From Archangium violaceum (GTDB lineage: Bacteria; Myxococcota; Myxococcia; Myxococcales; Myxococcaceae), in the NCBI RefSeq assembly GCF_016887565.1, contig NZ_CP069396.1, forward strand, positions 9,592,001-9,656,000: DNA of 64,000 nucleotides, written 5' to 3'. This document shows, one piece after another, positions 34,979-43,053 of the stretch. A program made the position numbers and the translations under genes. A model generated the notes under the pieces. That model worked only from the letters and a program-made list of their open reading frames with translations, was not told where the DNA came from and did not search any database. The number at the start of each line of letters is the position of its first letter. Within the stretch, counting starts at the first letter, position 1.

Positions 34979-35221
34979 ATGCTGCTCATCGACGACATCC
35001 TGCTCGCGCCGCTCCATGGCCTGCTCTGGGTCGCCAGGAAGGTCGACGACGCCCTGGGTCAGGAGCAGGAGAAGGAAAAAGTGGAGCTCGAGACGCGGCT
35101 GCGGGAGCTGTATCTGCGGCTCGAATCCGGACAGCTCGGGGAGCAGGAGTTCGAGGCCCAGGAAGCGGAGCTGCTGGATCGGCTCGACGCCATCCTCGCG
35201 CCCGACGAGGAGGAGCGGTGA
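34979..35221 (+). CDS. gvpG: Gas vesicle protein GvpG
   Basis: 80 residues: hydrophobic N-terminus LLIDDILLAPLHGLLWVARK followed by a strongly charged helix (QEQEKEKVELETRLRELYLR), the hallmark of GvpG. An accessory protein thought to act with GvpF/L at the nucleation stage. ATG at 34979 lies 2 bp after the gvpF stop and the gene ends 2 bp before the next ATG. Confidence 0.9.
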   Translation: MLLIDDILLAPLHGLLWVARKVDDALGQEQEKEKVELETRLRELYLRLESGQLGEQEFEAQEAELLDRLDAILAPDEEER

Positions 35222-35223
35222 CG

Positions 35224-35442
35224 ATGGAACGGGAATCCGAGTCCATTTCGCTCTGTGAGGCGCTCGACCGGGTGCTCCACAAGGGCGTGGCGCTGCGAGG
35301 TGACATCGTGTTGTCGGTGGCGGATGTGGACCTCGTCTACCTCGGCCTGCAGCTCATCTTGTGCTCGACGGATACGGCGCGGCGGGTGGGGCTCGTTCCC
35401 CCCTCACCTCTCAAACCCCTCTTCGGTGGAGGAGGGAAATGA
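35224..35442 (+). CDS. gvpJ: GvpJ/GvpM-type minor gas vesicle protein
   Basis: 72 residues of the GvpA superfamily: SISLCEALDRVLHKGVALRG, then DIVLSVADVDLVYLGLQLIL. The DxVDLVYLxL variant and the Leu/Cys-rich second strand are those of GvpJ/M/S minor shell proteins rather than GvpA, which has the VEARVV strand. Such proteins are thought to shape the conical tips or start the shell. Ends with an ATGA overlap into gvpK. Confidence 0.88.
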   Translation: MERESESISLCEALDRVLHKGVALRGDIVLSVADVDLVYLGLQLILCSTDTARRVGLVPPSPLKPLFGGGGK

Positions 35443-35759
35443 CCGGCGAGGAAAGGGAGCTCGAGACGGCGCTGCGCGGGCAGCTCACCCGGCCCGCGCG
35501 GCGGCTCTCGCTCGACGAAGGCACGCTGAAGAACGGGCTCGGGCAGCTGGTGCTCACCCTGGTCAAGCTGCTGCACGAGCTGCTGGAGAAGCAGGCCATC
35601 CGCCGCATGGAGGGCAACACCCTGAGTGACGAGGAGATCGAGCGCCTCGGGACGGCGCTGATGCGTCAGGCGGAGGAGATCGAGCGGCTCCGGGTGGAGT
35701 TCGGGCTCACGGAGGAGGACCTGAACCTCGACCTGGGCCCGCTCGGCAAGCTGCTGTGA
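35439..35759 (+). CDS. gvpK: Gas vesicle protein GvpK
   Basis: 106 residues with the family core LKNGLGQLVLTLVKLLHELL followed by EKQAIRRMEGNTLSDEEIER and a leucine-rich C-terminal helix ending DLNLDLGPLGKLL. GvpK is one of the conserved accessory proteins required for vesicle formation in most species. Overlaps the upstream gvpJ by 4 bp and lies 9 bp before the last gvp gene. Confidence 0.93.
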   Translation: MTGEERELETALRGQLTRPARRLSLDEGTLKNGLGQLVLTLVKLLHELLEKQAIRRMEGNTLSDEEIERLGTALMRQAEEIERLRVEFGLTEEDLNLDLGPLGKLL

Positions 35760-35768
35760 GGAGGAGAC

Positions 35769-36083
35769 ATGTCGACTCAGCACATCGTCCAGAGCCCCCG
35801 GAGCGCGACGCTCGCGGACGTATTGGATCGCGTCCTCGACAAGGGACTGGTGGTCGCGGGTGATATCAAGATCAAGCTGCTGGACATCGAGCTGCTCACC
35901 ATCCAGGTGCGTCTGGTGGTGTGCTCGGTGGACAAGGCCGCCGCGATGGGGATGGATTTCTGGAGGAACGATCCGCATCTGTCGCCCCGGTTGGCCGCGA
36001 CGAGCGAGCCCGAGGGACTCGCTCGCCGGGTGGCGGAGCTGGAAGCGGTGGTGGCGAAGCTGGACGGGGGACGGGACCCGTAG
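35769..36083 (+). CDS. gvpJ: GvpJ-type gas vesicle protein (second copy)
   Basis: 104 residues. GvpA-superfamily core ATLADVLDRVLDKGLVVAGD followed by IKIKLLDIELLTIQVRLVVC, then a variable tail with a predicted helix (LARRVAELEAVVAKLDG). The DIELLTI...RLVV strand fits GvpJ. GGAGGAG ribosome site just upstream. Last gene of the gvp run; the next gene is on the opposite strand, ending 37 bp away. No gvpN, gvpO, gvpR or gvpT follows. Confidence 0.9.
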   Translation: MSTQHIVQSPRSATLADVLDRVLDKGLVVAGDIKIKLLDIELLTIQVRLVVCSVDKAAAMGMDFWRNDPHLSPRLAATSEPEGLARRVAELEAVVAKLDGGRDP

Positions 36084-36119
36084 CGCCCGTTGCCTTGCCG
36101 CCGGAGTTGCCTGGCTCGA

Positions 36120-37133
36120 CTACCGAGGGGTGCAGGTGGCGTCGGGCGTGGAGGCCACGACCGAGAGCAGGTGCTGGAGGTAGTCGTCGCGGAGGGGCAT
36201 GGTGCCCTCGGCGCCCGCGTTCTCGCCGATGATATAGGTTTCGGACTTGGGCAGGCCCACGGCCGCATAGGCGCCGATGTCCGTGGTCGCGTTCCCGTAC
36301 ACGCGGACGATGTCGAGCCCGACATCCTCGAGCAGGTAGGTGAGGTAGTCGGTCTTGTACTGCTCGGTGTCCGGGGGGATGGGACCCTCCCCGTAGGGGT
36401 TGGTGTGCACGTGCCCGTCGACAAGGCCCTGGTAGTCGATCCACTGGCGCGTGTCCTTGCCAACCCAGTAGGGGCGGCCCGTGAGATAGATGATCTGGTA
36501 GCCCTTGTCGGCGTAGCTGTTCACCACGTCGACCGCATGCGGATAGGCCTGGGCCGTGCTGCAGCCGAGGTAGTCGCCGACCATCTCGAAGTCATTGAGG
36601 GTCAAGGTGCCGTCGATGTCGAACAGGACGGTCTGGCGGCCCGGCTCGACCACGGAGACGAAGCCGGTGGCGGAGCTGAGATCGCCCTCGACGATCATCG
36701 TCACCCGGTACTCGCCCACCGGGCGGGTGATGGGGACGAAGATCTTGCCATCGGAATCCGTGCGGAACTCACCGACATACTGCCAGCCCGGCGAATTCGT
36801 TCCCATGATGTAGACGTGGACGTCCTCATCCTCGAGGTCCTTGTGCAGGACGCTGCTGTAGTCGAACTTGCCCACGACGATGGCCTGGGTCCCCACGGGC
36901 ACGATCTGATCATGCACCATGTGGTAGGGCGGATAGGACCAGGAGAGGATCTGGCTACCCGTGTGTCGGAAGCTCCGACGCGCCGGTCCCTGGAGCGTGG
37001 GTGGATTCGCGACCGAGCCATAATCCGGGCACGTCAGCTGCGCGAAGGCGGACGCGGGAACCGCACACAGAATCAAGACTGACAGCGCGACGAGTCGAGC
37101 AACGGTCCGTATCAAGGTGGCCTCCTTGGCCAA
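36120..37133 (-). CDS. Exported LNS2 (lipin-like) HAD phosphatase-domain protein
   Basis: 337 residues. Signal peptide ARLVALSVLILCAVPASAFA. The N-terminal ~110 residues form a beta-rich domain (YVGEFRTDSDGKIFVPI). The C-terminal ~165 residues are an LNS2 domain: nucleophile motif D172-I-D174-G-T-L-T, then YLTGRPYWVGKDTRQWI and the late Asp region YGNATTDIGAYAAVGL. LNS2 is the catalytic domain of lipin phosphatidate phosphatases and occurs in phosphatidylinositol transfer proteins; here it is exported, so any substrate would be in the envelope or outside. Faces the gvp cluster tail to tail. Unusual family for a bacterium but intact. Confidence 0.82.
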   Translation of the reverse strand: MAKEATLIRTVARLVALSVLILCAVPASAFAQLTCPDYGSVANPPTLQGPARRSFRHTGSQILSWSYPPYHMVHDQIVPVGTQAIVVGKFDYSSVLHKDLEDEDVHVYIMGTNSPGWQYVGEFRTDSDGKIFVPITRPVGEYRVTMIVEGDLSSATGFVSVVEPGRQTVLFDIDGTLTLNDFEMVGDYLGCSTAQAYPHAVDVVNSYADKGYQIIYLTGRPYWVGKDTRQWIDYQGLVDGHVHTNPYGEGPIPPDTEQYKTDYLTYLLEDVGLDIVRVYGNATTDIGAYAAVGLPKSETYIIGENAGAEGTMPLRDDYLQHLLSVVASTPDATCTPR

Positions 37134-37187
37134 GGGGGGACCGCCTTATATAGCATCTCCTTCATCGGCGCCTTCCTTGCCGCTGTC

Positions 37188-37380
37188 TCAGGCGCTGCGC
37201 TCACCTCCTCCGCTCCCGCTTGCGGGAACTGCGTTGCTCTTCTGCCCTGTCGAAGAACGTGCCCAATGTTCGCGAAGCCGGAGGAAGGGTCGCTCAATCG
37301 TGAGGTGCAGCAACGCAGAAGCCCCAAGGAGGCAGGCAACAAAAGCAAGCACTGTCGTCAGATACATGCAGTAAGTGATT
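37188..37380 (-). pseudogene. Acyltransferase 3 (OafA/YrhL-type) C-terminal remnant
   Basis: The frame reads YLTTVLAFVACLLGASALLH and then LTIERPFLRLREHW before a polar tail and stop at 37188. A last transmembrane helix ending in the ERPF/L-x-L-R motif is the signature of the C-terminus of membrane O-acyltransferases of the OafA type. Everything upstream (about 300 residues) is missing; the sequence changes to a GST-coding stretch on the other strand. Confidence 0.6.
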
Positions 37381-37449
37381 GCCGCGAGCCAACGCGCGCC
37401 CGGCAATCGCCCGATTGATCGCGCTCCGGTGTTCGAGGCCGCGAAAACA

Positions 37450-37696
37450 ATTGACCCCCCGGAGGGCGCGCGGCGCCGCCGACCTGGCCCAGGCCGCCAC
37501 GGTGCTGGACAAGCACCTGGCCAACCGCCGTTGGCTGGTGGGCGAAGCCGTGACCCTGGCCGACTACGCGGTGGCGGCGCCGCTGATGTACCGCGAGCGG
37601 ACGCGCCTGCCGCTGGACGACTACCCGCATCTGCTGGCGTGGTTCGACCGTGTGCGAGAACTGCCGGCGTGGCGCAACAGCGAAGCGGTCTGGTGA
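37450..37696 (+). pseudogene. Glutathione S-transferase C-terminal domain remnant
   Basis: About 80 codons reading LDKHLANRRWLVGEAVTLAD then YAVAAPLMY and DDYPHLLAWFDRVRELPAWR, the helical C-terminal half of a GST. The thioredoxin-like N-terminal domain that holds glutathione is absent, and upstream sequence (37380-37450) does not code for it. The protein frame has no native start. It abuts the acyltransferase remnant, so a junction lies near 37380-37450. Confidence 0.65.
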
Positions 37697-37807
37697 GCGC
37701 CATCGCAGCGAAAATCTTTTTTCGCGCGCTTGTCGATTTCATGCGTCATCATTCGTCGTCCGGATGCAGGACCCGTTATTCAACTCACCTTTCGACATGG
37801 GGACGTC

Positions 37808-38206
37808 ATGAACAAGCAGATCATCTTCAACCTGCCGGTCAAGGACCTGGACAAATCCAAGGCCTTCTTTTCCGCTCTCGGCTTCAGCTTCAATCCAAAA
37901 TTCAGCAACGAGAGCGCGGCATTCATGGTCATCGTGGATGGCAGCATTCATGCCATGCTGACGACCGAAGCGTTCTTCAAGACCCTCATCGACAAGCCCA
38001 TCGTGCAGGCGAAGGAGGCCAACGAGGTCGTCATCTGCCTGAGCTGCGAGAGCCGGGAAGAAGTGGACAGACTGATCGCCAAGGCCGTCGCCGCCGGCGG
38101 CCGTACTCCGCATCCGCCCGAGGACAGCGGCTTCATGTATGACCAGGGCTTCGAGGACCTCGACGGCCACCTGTGGAACCTGGTCTGGAGCGCGCCGCAG
38201 GCCTGA
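37808..38206 (+). CDS. VOC-superfamily (glyoxalase/bleomycin-resistance fold) protein
   Basis: 132 residues with paired beta-alpha-beta modules: NLPVKDLDKSKAFFSALGFS at the start and DSGFMYDQGFEDLDGHLWNL near the end, giving a putative metal ligand set (His/Asp/Glu positions) as in the YaeR/glyoxalase-like branch. The catalytic function cannot be told from the sequence. ATG 37808 follows CGACATGGGGACGTC with only a weak ribosome site. Convergent with the GNAT fragment 18 bp away; a hairpin lies between and over their ends. Confidence 0.8.
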   Translation: MNKQIIFNLPVKDLDKSKAFFSALGFSFNPKFSNESAAFMVIVDGSIHAMLTTEAFFKTLIDKPIVQAKEANEVVICLSCESREEVDRLIAKAVAAGGRTPHPPEDSGFMYDQGFEDLDGHLWNLVWSAPQA

Positions 38207-38217
38207 TGCGGCCGGCC

Positions 38218-38257
38218 GGGCTGCTCAGCGCTCGTCCCAGGAGCGCCTGAGCAGCCC
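38218..38257. terminator. Hairpin between convergent genes
   Basis: GGGCTGCTCAGCGCTC (38218-38233) can pair with GAGCGCCTGAGCAGCCC (38241-38257) with one bulged base and a 7-base loop. It covers the last codons of the GNAT fragment and lies just after the VOC gene stop, so it could end transcription from both sides. No T tract. Confidence 0.45.
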
Positions 38258-38535
38258 GTAGTTCACGGTGTCGGCCATCTCGCCGTGCACGATCCAGCGC
38301 TCGGGCATATAGCCTTCCTTCCTGAACCCCAGCTTTTCCAGCACCCGCGCCGAGCCGATGTCGCGCGGGTCGATGTCGGCCTCGATGCGGTTCAGGTTCA
38401 GGGCGTCGAAGCCATGGCGGATCGCCGCGCGCAGCGCTTCGGTCGCACAACCTTCACCCCAGTGGCGGCTGGCGAGCGCGTAGCCGATCTCGCAGCGGCG
38501 GTTCTGCTCGAAGAAATCCATCGCCCTGCCCACGG
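38225..38535 (-). pseudogene. GNAT acetyltransferase (RimJ-like), N-terminally truncated
   Basis: About 100 codons: CEIGYALASRHWGEGCATEA, then LRAAIRHGFDALNLNRIEAD and SARVLEKLGFRKEGYMPERW, the acetyl-CoA binding core and C-terminal half of a GNAT enzyme acting on protein or small-molecule amines. The first ~70-80 residues are missing: upstream the frame runs straight into the tRNA-like 3'-end sequence at 38532-38556, so the gene was cut at that junction. Confidence 0.75.
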
Positions 38536-38556
38536 GTTCGATTCCCGCCGCCTCCA
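38532..38556 (+). repeat. tRNA/tmRNA 3'-end-like sequence, possible attachment-site scar (copy 2)
   Basis: TTCGATTCCCGCCGC (38537-38551) followed by CTCCA, preceded by GGG: T-arm plus acceptor 3' strand of a tRNA or tmRNA ending ...CCGCCTCCA. Same orientation as copy 1 at 23960-23984 (one difference in the 20-base core) and opposite to copy 3 at 61638. No 5' part of an RNA gene is present. It forms the exact boundary of the truncated GNAT gene, which supports a recombination junction. Confidence 0.55.
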
Positions 38557-38573
38557 CGCCTCAGAGCCCGGTC

Positions 38574-40220
38574 TTAGTAGATGTCGACGGCATCGTAGGC
38601 ATAGCCAGCACTGAGGAAGCCGGTGCTGCCGGAGCCGCTGGCGACGGAGATCGTCATCGTGTTCGTCCCCGTGACGAAGGCGCTCGCGGGCACATTGAAC
38701 GTGTAGGTGGTGTTGTTGCCGCGGTAGGTGCCTACGGTGAGCGTGCGGGTCGTGGGCTGCGTGGAGATCGCGGGGATGGATGAGCTCCAATTGTTGACGG
38801 TGAGAATGGGGCGGGCTCCGCTGTAGGCGACGGTGAGGCCGACGCGCACGGTGCGGTTGGCGATCTGATTCGAGGCGAGGTTGAACCGGATGGTCGTCGG
38901 GTTGTTCACGCCCTTCCACTGGTAGGCGGGGAACGCGCTCGTGGCGCTGTTGCCCACGGTGAACGTGACCAGACCCCAGCTGCTCATGCGCGCATCAGAG
39001 GGGTGCATGGTGGTGATCTTGTCCGCGTTGAGGAAACCGGCGGGGGTGCCGTCCCACTCGCCAACCCTCCAGAGATAGGCGGGCGTGGTCTCGGTGGAGG
39101 TGATGGACTTCGTCGTGGTGATGCCGGCCGTCACGGTCACGGTCTGGGAAGCCACGGCCAGCTCGCCCTTGTAGAGGGTCTGGGTGTAGGTGCCGGGAAT
39201 CATCGCGGGACTGTAGAAGTTGCTGTTCACCACGGTGCTCCAGTATTGGGCCGTGCTGTTGGCGAAGCCGACGACGCCCTGGAAGCCGCTCGGAATGCCG
39301 TTGGCCTTGCCGTTCACGTAGCCGCGACCGGAGGCGGGGACGTAGCCGGTCAGGCCCATGTTGGAGAGCCACGAGGTGTCGATCGCGGGCGGATTCCCGC
39401 CGTTGGTGAAGGCGAGGATGTAGGGGCCGTTGAGGACGTTGGTGCGGAAGGCCTCGGTCTGGGCCTCGCCGTAGTTGACGATCTCATAGAGTTCCTGATC
39501 GTCACCGCACTGGTTGATGAGGGAGCGATAGAAGGGGCCGCCGGAGCCCCCCTCATGATTGCTACGAATCATGAACACGCCGACGCCGTTGCCAGTAGCA
39601 CCGGTGTAGGAATAGTCGATGATGCGCTGGTTGGAGTAGTGCTTGGAGCGGGTGGTGCGGTCGCTCATGCCAAAGACATCCGAGGATTCGATGGCCCCGG
39701 TGTTGTTACGGATGTCCGACGGCCTCGGGCCGTTGGGGAGGAGCCTGGAGGGGATGCGGACCACATAGCGGACCTGGCCGTGTACATCCGGCTCGGCGGT
39801 GAAGTAGGTCGCCATGTAGATGTTCGGATGGCCGTTGCGCGCCAGGTAGTAATGGGTCAGGGAACCGGCCTGCACGGTGACCTTGACGTAGTTACCGTCG
39901 ATGACCGAGGCGCTGACGGAGACGGACGACACGCCGTTATACAACCAGTCGAAGCCCGAGTTGATCTGAGAGCCGCGCGACTGGTTCTGGTACTCGACGC
40001 CGTTGTAGACCAGGCTCATGATGTCACCTGGCGACTGTGTGCTCACTCCGTTGTCCGTCCGTCGGACCTTGAAGGCGAGCCCGGCACCCGTATCCACCGT
40101 GTAGTAATCGGTGCTGATGGTCAGACCAAAGGCCGCGAAGGCGGTGGCCGGAGAGCTCAACACGACAGCGAGCAAGAGCAACGCGCAGCGGAACGGGGGG
40201 TTTTTGAAGGGAGGATTCAT
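38574..40220 (-). CDS. Rhamnogalacturonan endolyase (polysaccharide lyase family 4), secreted
   Basis: 548 residues from ATG 40218-40220 (MNPPFKNPPFRCALLLLAVV, signal peptide ending AFA-A). Cleaves the rhamnose-galacturonic acid backbone of pectin by beta-elimination outside the cell. The three-part plan of PL4 fits: N-terminal beta-sandwich catalytic domain with YNGVEYQNQSRGSQINSG and YYLARNGHPNIYMATY, a small FnIII-like domain (PGTYTQTLYKGELAVAS) and a C-terminal CBM-like domain (WRVGEWDGTPAGFLNAD to the end). A strong GAAGGGAGG site precedes the start. Divergent from the isochorismatase-like gene. Fits a saprophytic predator feeding on plant matter. Confidence 0.88.
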   Translation of the reverse strand: MNPPFKNPPFRCALLLLAVVLSSPATAFAAFGLTISTDYYTVDTGAGLAFKVRRTDNGVSTQSPGDIMSLVYNGVEYQNQSRGSQINSGFDWLYNGVSSVSVSASVIDGNYVKVTVQAGSLTHYYLARNGHPNIYMATYFTAEPDVHGQVRYVVRIPSRLLPNGPRPSDIRNNTGAIESSDVFGMSDRTTRSKHYSNQRIIDYSYTGATGNGVGVFMIRSNHEGGSGGPFYRSLINQCGDDQELYEIVNYGEAQTEAFRTNVLNGPYILAFTNGGNPPAIDTSWLSNMGLTGYVPASGRGYVNGKANGIPSGFQGVVGFANSTAQYWSTVVNSNFYSPAMIPGTYTQTLYKGELAVASQTVTVTAGITTTKSITSTETTPAYLWRVGEWDGTPAGFLNADKITTMHPSDARMSSWGLVTFTVGNSATSAFPAYQWKGVNNPTTIRFNLASNQIANRTVRVGLTVAYSGARPILTVNNWSSSIPAISTQPTTRTLTVGTYRGNNTTYTFNVPASAFVTGTNTMTISVASGSGSTGFLSAGYAYDAVDIY

Positions 40221-40443
40221 GGGAGAGGTGTTGGGGGTCCCTCGAGAAGAGTCATGGCTGGTACCGTATGCCTGGGTCGGAACCAGGACAAATTTAAAAA
40301 CAAGAAAAATCCGCAATAGCGGGCCGTGAGTGTTCGCTCCCTCTTTCGGGGGAAGCGTCTCAGGCGCTTTCGGGTGATTTCCACCAAGGCCTGACGCGCT
40401 ACCTTGCTCAACCGAAGAACCCAACCCGAAGAGGAGCAACACC
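40221..40443. other. Divergent promoter region
   Basis: 223 bp between the rhamnogalacturonan lyase and the isochorismatase-like operon; contains an AT-rich patch (about 40285-40320) unusual for this genome and a GAAGAGGAG ribosome site at 40428-40436 for the rightward gene. No clear operator palindromes. Confidence 0.45.
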
Positions 40444-41100
40444 ATGCCCAAAGCCACCCCGACGCCCGGAAAGGGCCTCCTGTCGCCCACCGACCATGCC
40501 CTGATCCTGATCGACCACCAGTCGCAGATGACCTTCGCGACTCATTCGATCGACATCGCGTTGCTGCGCAACAACACCGCGCTGATCTCCAGGGCCGCCG
40601 CCGGATTCCGCGTGCCGACCCTGCTGACCACGGTCGCCGAAAAGAGCTTCTCGGGGCCGTTGTTCCCGGAGATCACCGCGGCGTTTCCCGAGTCGAAGGT
40701 CTACGACCGCACCAGCATGAATGCCTGGGAAGATGGGCAGGTGATCGCGCAGATCAACGCATTCGACAAGGAGCGACTGGTGTTCGCGGGACTCTGGACC
40801 GGCGTGTGCATCGTCGGCCCCGTTCTGTCCGCGATCGACCAGGGCTTCAAGACGTACGTCATCACCGATGCCTGTGGTGATGTGTCCGACGAGGCGCATG
40901 AGCGCGCGGTGCAGCGCATGATCCAGGCCGGTGCGGTTCCGATGACCAGCCTGCAGTACCTGCTCGAGCTGCAGCGCGACTGGGCGCGGAGCGCCACGTA
41001 CGCCCTGACCACCGGCATCGCCGCGACCCACGGCGGCGGATACGGAATCGGCCTGCAGTACGCCAAGAAGATGTTCGGTGCTTCCGAGGGCGGTCACTGA
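40444..41100 (+). CDS. Isochorismatase-family cysteine hydrolase (YcaC-like)
   Basis: 218 residues. Catalytic triad positions visible: Asp in LILIDHQSQM, Lys in VAEKSFSG and Cys in GLWTGVCIVG, with the conserved cis-peptide region just before the Cys. Family members hydrolyse amides or ureido groups. First gene of a three-gene run with a YtcJ-type amidohydrolase and an MFS transporter, so it probably acts on the same small molecule. Codon use and gene content here resemble gammaproteobacterial clusters more than the surrounding myxobacterial genes (impression only). Confidence 0.87.
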   Translation: MPKATPTPGKGLLSPTDHALILIDHQSQMTFATHSIDIALLRNNTALISRAAAGFRVPTLLTTVAEKSFSGPLFPEITAAFPESKVYDRTSMNAWEDGQVIAQINAFDKERLVFAGLWTGVCIVGPVLSAIDQGFKTYVITDACGDVSDEAHERAVQRMIQAGAVPMTSLQYLLELQRDWARSATYALTTGIAATHGGGYGIGLQYAKKMFGASEGGH

Positions 41101-41187
41101 CGACCCCGCGGCCATGCGGCCATCGGACGTCGTAGGCGCTAATGATTGTCTCCGGCTCGAATCGCCGGACCTGAGAGGACCACACCG

Positions 41188-43053
41188 ATGGCCGACATGA
41201 TCGTACGAAACGCCAGGATCACCACCCTGGACCGGAGCAACCCGTCGGCGACGGCATTGGCCGTTGCCGACGGCAACCTGCTGGCGGTAGGCAACGATGC
41301 CGAGGTCATGGCTCATGCCACCCCCAAGACCCGGATCATCGATGCCGGGGGCCGACGCCTGATCCCCGGCCTCAACGACAGCCACCTCCACCTGATCCGC
41401 GGTGGCTTGAACTACAACATGGAGCTGCGCTGGGACGGCGTGCGCACGCTGGCCGATGCGATGGCGATGCTGAAGGCGCAGGTGGCGCGTACGCCGGCGC
41501 CGCAATGGGTGCGCGTGGTGGGCGGCTTCACCGAACACCAGTTCGCCGAGAAGCGCCTGCCGACGCTGCGGGAGCTCAACGAGGCCGCGCCGGAGACCCC
41601 GGTCTTCATCCTGCATCTGTACGACCGTGCACTCCTCAATCGCGCCGCACTGCGCGCTGTCGGCTATACCAAGGACAGTCCGAATCCACCCGGCGGCCAG
41701 CTCGAGCGCGACAAGGCGGGCAATCCCACCGGACTGCTGCTGGCCAAGCCCAATGCGCTGATCCTCTACGCGACCCTGGCGATGGCGCCGAAGCTGCCGC
41801 CGGAGTTCCAGCTCAACTCCACCCGCCACTTCATGCGCGAGCTGAACCGGCTGGGCATCACCTCGGTGATCGATGCCGGCGGCGGCTTCCAGAACTATCC
41901 GGAAGACTACGAGATCATCCAGAAGCTGCACGCCGACGGCGAGCTGACGGTGCGTATCGCCTACAACCTGTTCACCCAGAAGAAGGGTGGCGAGCTCGCG
42001 GACTTCGACCGCTGGACGAAGACGCTGAAGCCGCTCGAGGGTGACGGCATGCTGCGCCACAACGGCGCTGGCGAGATGCTCGTCTTCTCGGCGGCGGACT
42101 TCGAGGATTTCCGTGAACCGCGCCCGGAGCTGCCGCAAGGCATGGAGGGCGAGCTGGAAGACGTGGTGCGCCTGCTGGCGGAACGTCGCTGGCCGTTCCG
42201 CATCCATGCCACCTACGACGAGAGCATCAGCCGCGTGCTCGATGTCTACGAGAAGGTGAACCGCGAGGTGCCATTCGACGGGCTGCACTGGTTCATCGAC
42301 CACGCCGAGACCATTTCCGAGCGCAATATCGAACGCGTGCGCGACCTGCGGGGCGGTATCGCCATCCAGCATCGCATGGCGTACCAGGGCGAGTACTTCG
42401 CGGAGCGCTACGGCAGTGCGGCGCTCCAGCGCACGCCGCCGGTGCGCAGGATGCTGGACGCGGGCGTACCGGTCGGCGCCGGCACCGACGCGACGCGTGT
42501 GGCCAGTTACAACCCGTGGGTGGCGTTGTACTGGCTGGTCAGCGGCCGCACACTGGGCGGTCTGTCGATGTACGGCAATGACAACCGGCTGGAACGAGAA
42601 GAAGCGCTGCGCCTGTGGACGCATGGCAGCGCATGGTTCTCACACGAGCAGGCGGTCAAGGGCCGTCTGAAGGTGGGCCAATACGCCGACTTCGCATTGC
42701 TGTCCTCGGACTTCTTCAGCGTGCCGGAAGAGGCGATCAAGGACATCTCCAGCGTGCTGACGGTGGTGGGCGGCAAGGTGGTGCATGGCACCGGCGATTT
42801 CGGCCCACTCGCTCCTGTGTTGCCCGACCCCATGCCGGACTGGTCGCCAGTGAGCCGGTTCGGTGGCTACCAGGGCGGTCCAAGCGCGCGGGCCGGTGCA
42901 GTGGTCTCTCACGCGCAACGGCATTCGCACCCGCATGGGACGTCGTGTGGCGTGCACGGTTACGGCAAGGATCATGCAGCACACCACCACACGCCTGGTG
43001 GAGATCCGCGCGGCTTCTGGGGCGCATTGGGGTGCTTGTGCTATGCCTTCTGA
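41188..43053 (+). CDS. YtcJ-like metal-dependent amidohydrolase
   Basis: 621 residues from ATG 41188. Amidohydrolase-superfamily barrel: the N-terminal beta domain (MIVRNARITTLD) leads into IPGLNDSHLHLIRGG, the HxH-type metal site; later metal ligands are expected at HATYDE, HAE (FIDHAETIS) and D in GAGTDATRV. The C-terminal beta domain reads GRLKVGQYADFALLSSDFFS. An extra ~70-residue tail rich in His (HSHPHGTSCGVHGYGKDHAA) is unusual and could bind metal. Its 3' end overlaps the MFS gene by 11 bp. Cytoplasmic or periplasmic; no signal peptide from this start. Confidence 0.87.
   Translation: MADMIVRNARITTLDRSNPSATALAVADGNLLAVGNDAEVMAHATPKTRIIDAGGRRLIPGLNDSHLHLIRGGLNYNMELRWDGVRTLADAMAMLKAQVARTPAPQWVRVVGGFTEHQFAEKRLPTLRELNEAAPETPVFILHLYDRALLNRAALRAVGYTKDSPNPPGGQLERDKAGNPTGLLLAKPNALILYATLAMAPKLPPEFQLNSTRHFMRELNRLGITSVIDAGGGFQNYPEDYEIIQKLHADGELTVRIAYNLFTQKKGGELADFDRWTKTLKPLEGDGMLRHNGAGEMLVFSAADFEDFREPRPELPQGMEGELEDVVRLLAERRWPFRIHATYDESISRVLDVYEKVNREVPFDGLHWFIDHAETISERNIERVRDLRGGIAIQHRMAYQGEYFAERYGSAALQRTPPVRRMLDAGVPVGAGTDATRVASYNPWVALYWLVSGRTLGGLSMYGNDNRLEREEALRLWTHGSAWFSHEQAVKGRLKVGQYADFALLSSDFFSVPEEAIKDISSVLTVVGGKVVHGTGDFGPLAPVLPDPMPDWSPVSRFGGYQGGPSARAGAVVSHAQRHSHPHGTSCGVHGYGKDHAAHHHTPGGDPRGFWGALGCLCYAF

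Noticed and set aside
38225-38557. Reading the GNAT fragment as a complete 110-residue gene starting with MEAAGIEP
   Set aside because: That start is the antisense translation of the tRNA-like tail, and the first third of a GNAT fold is missing.
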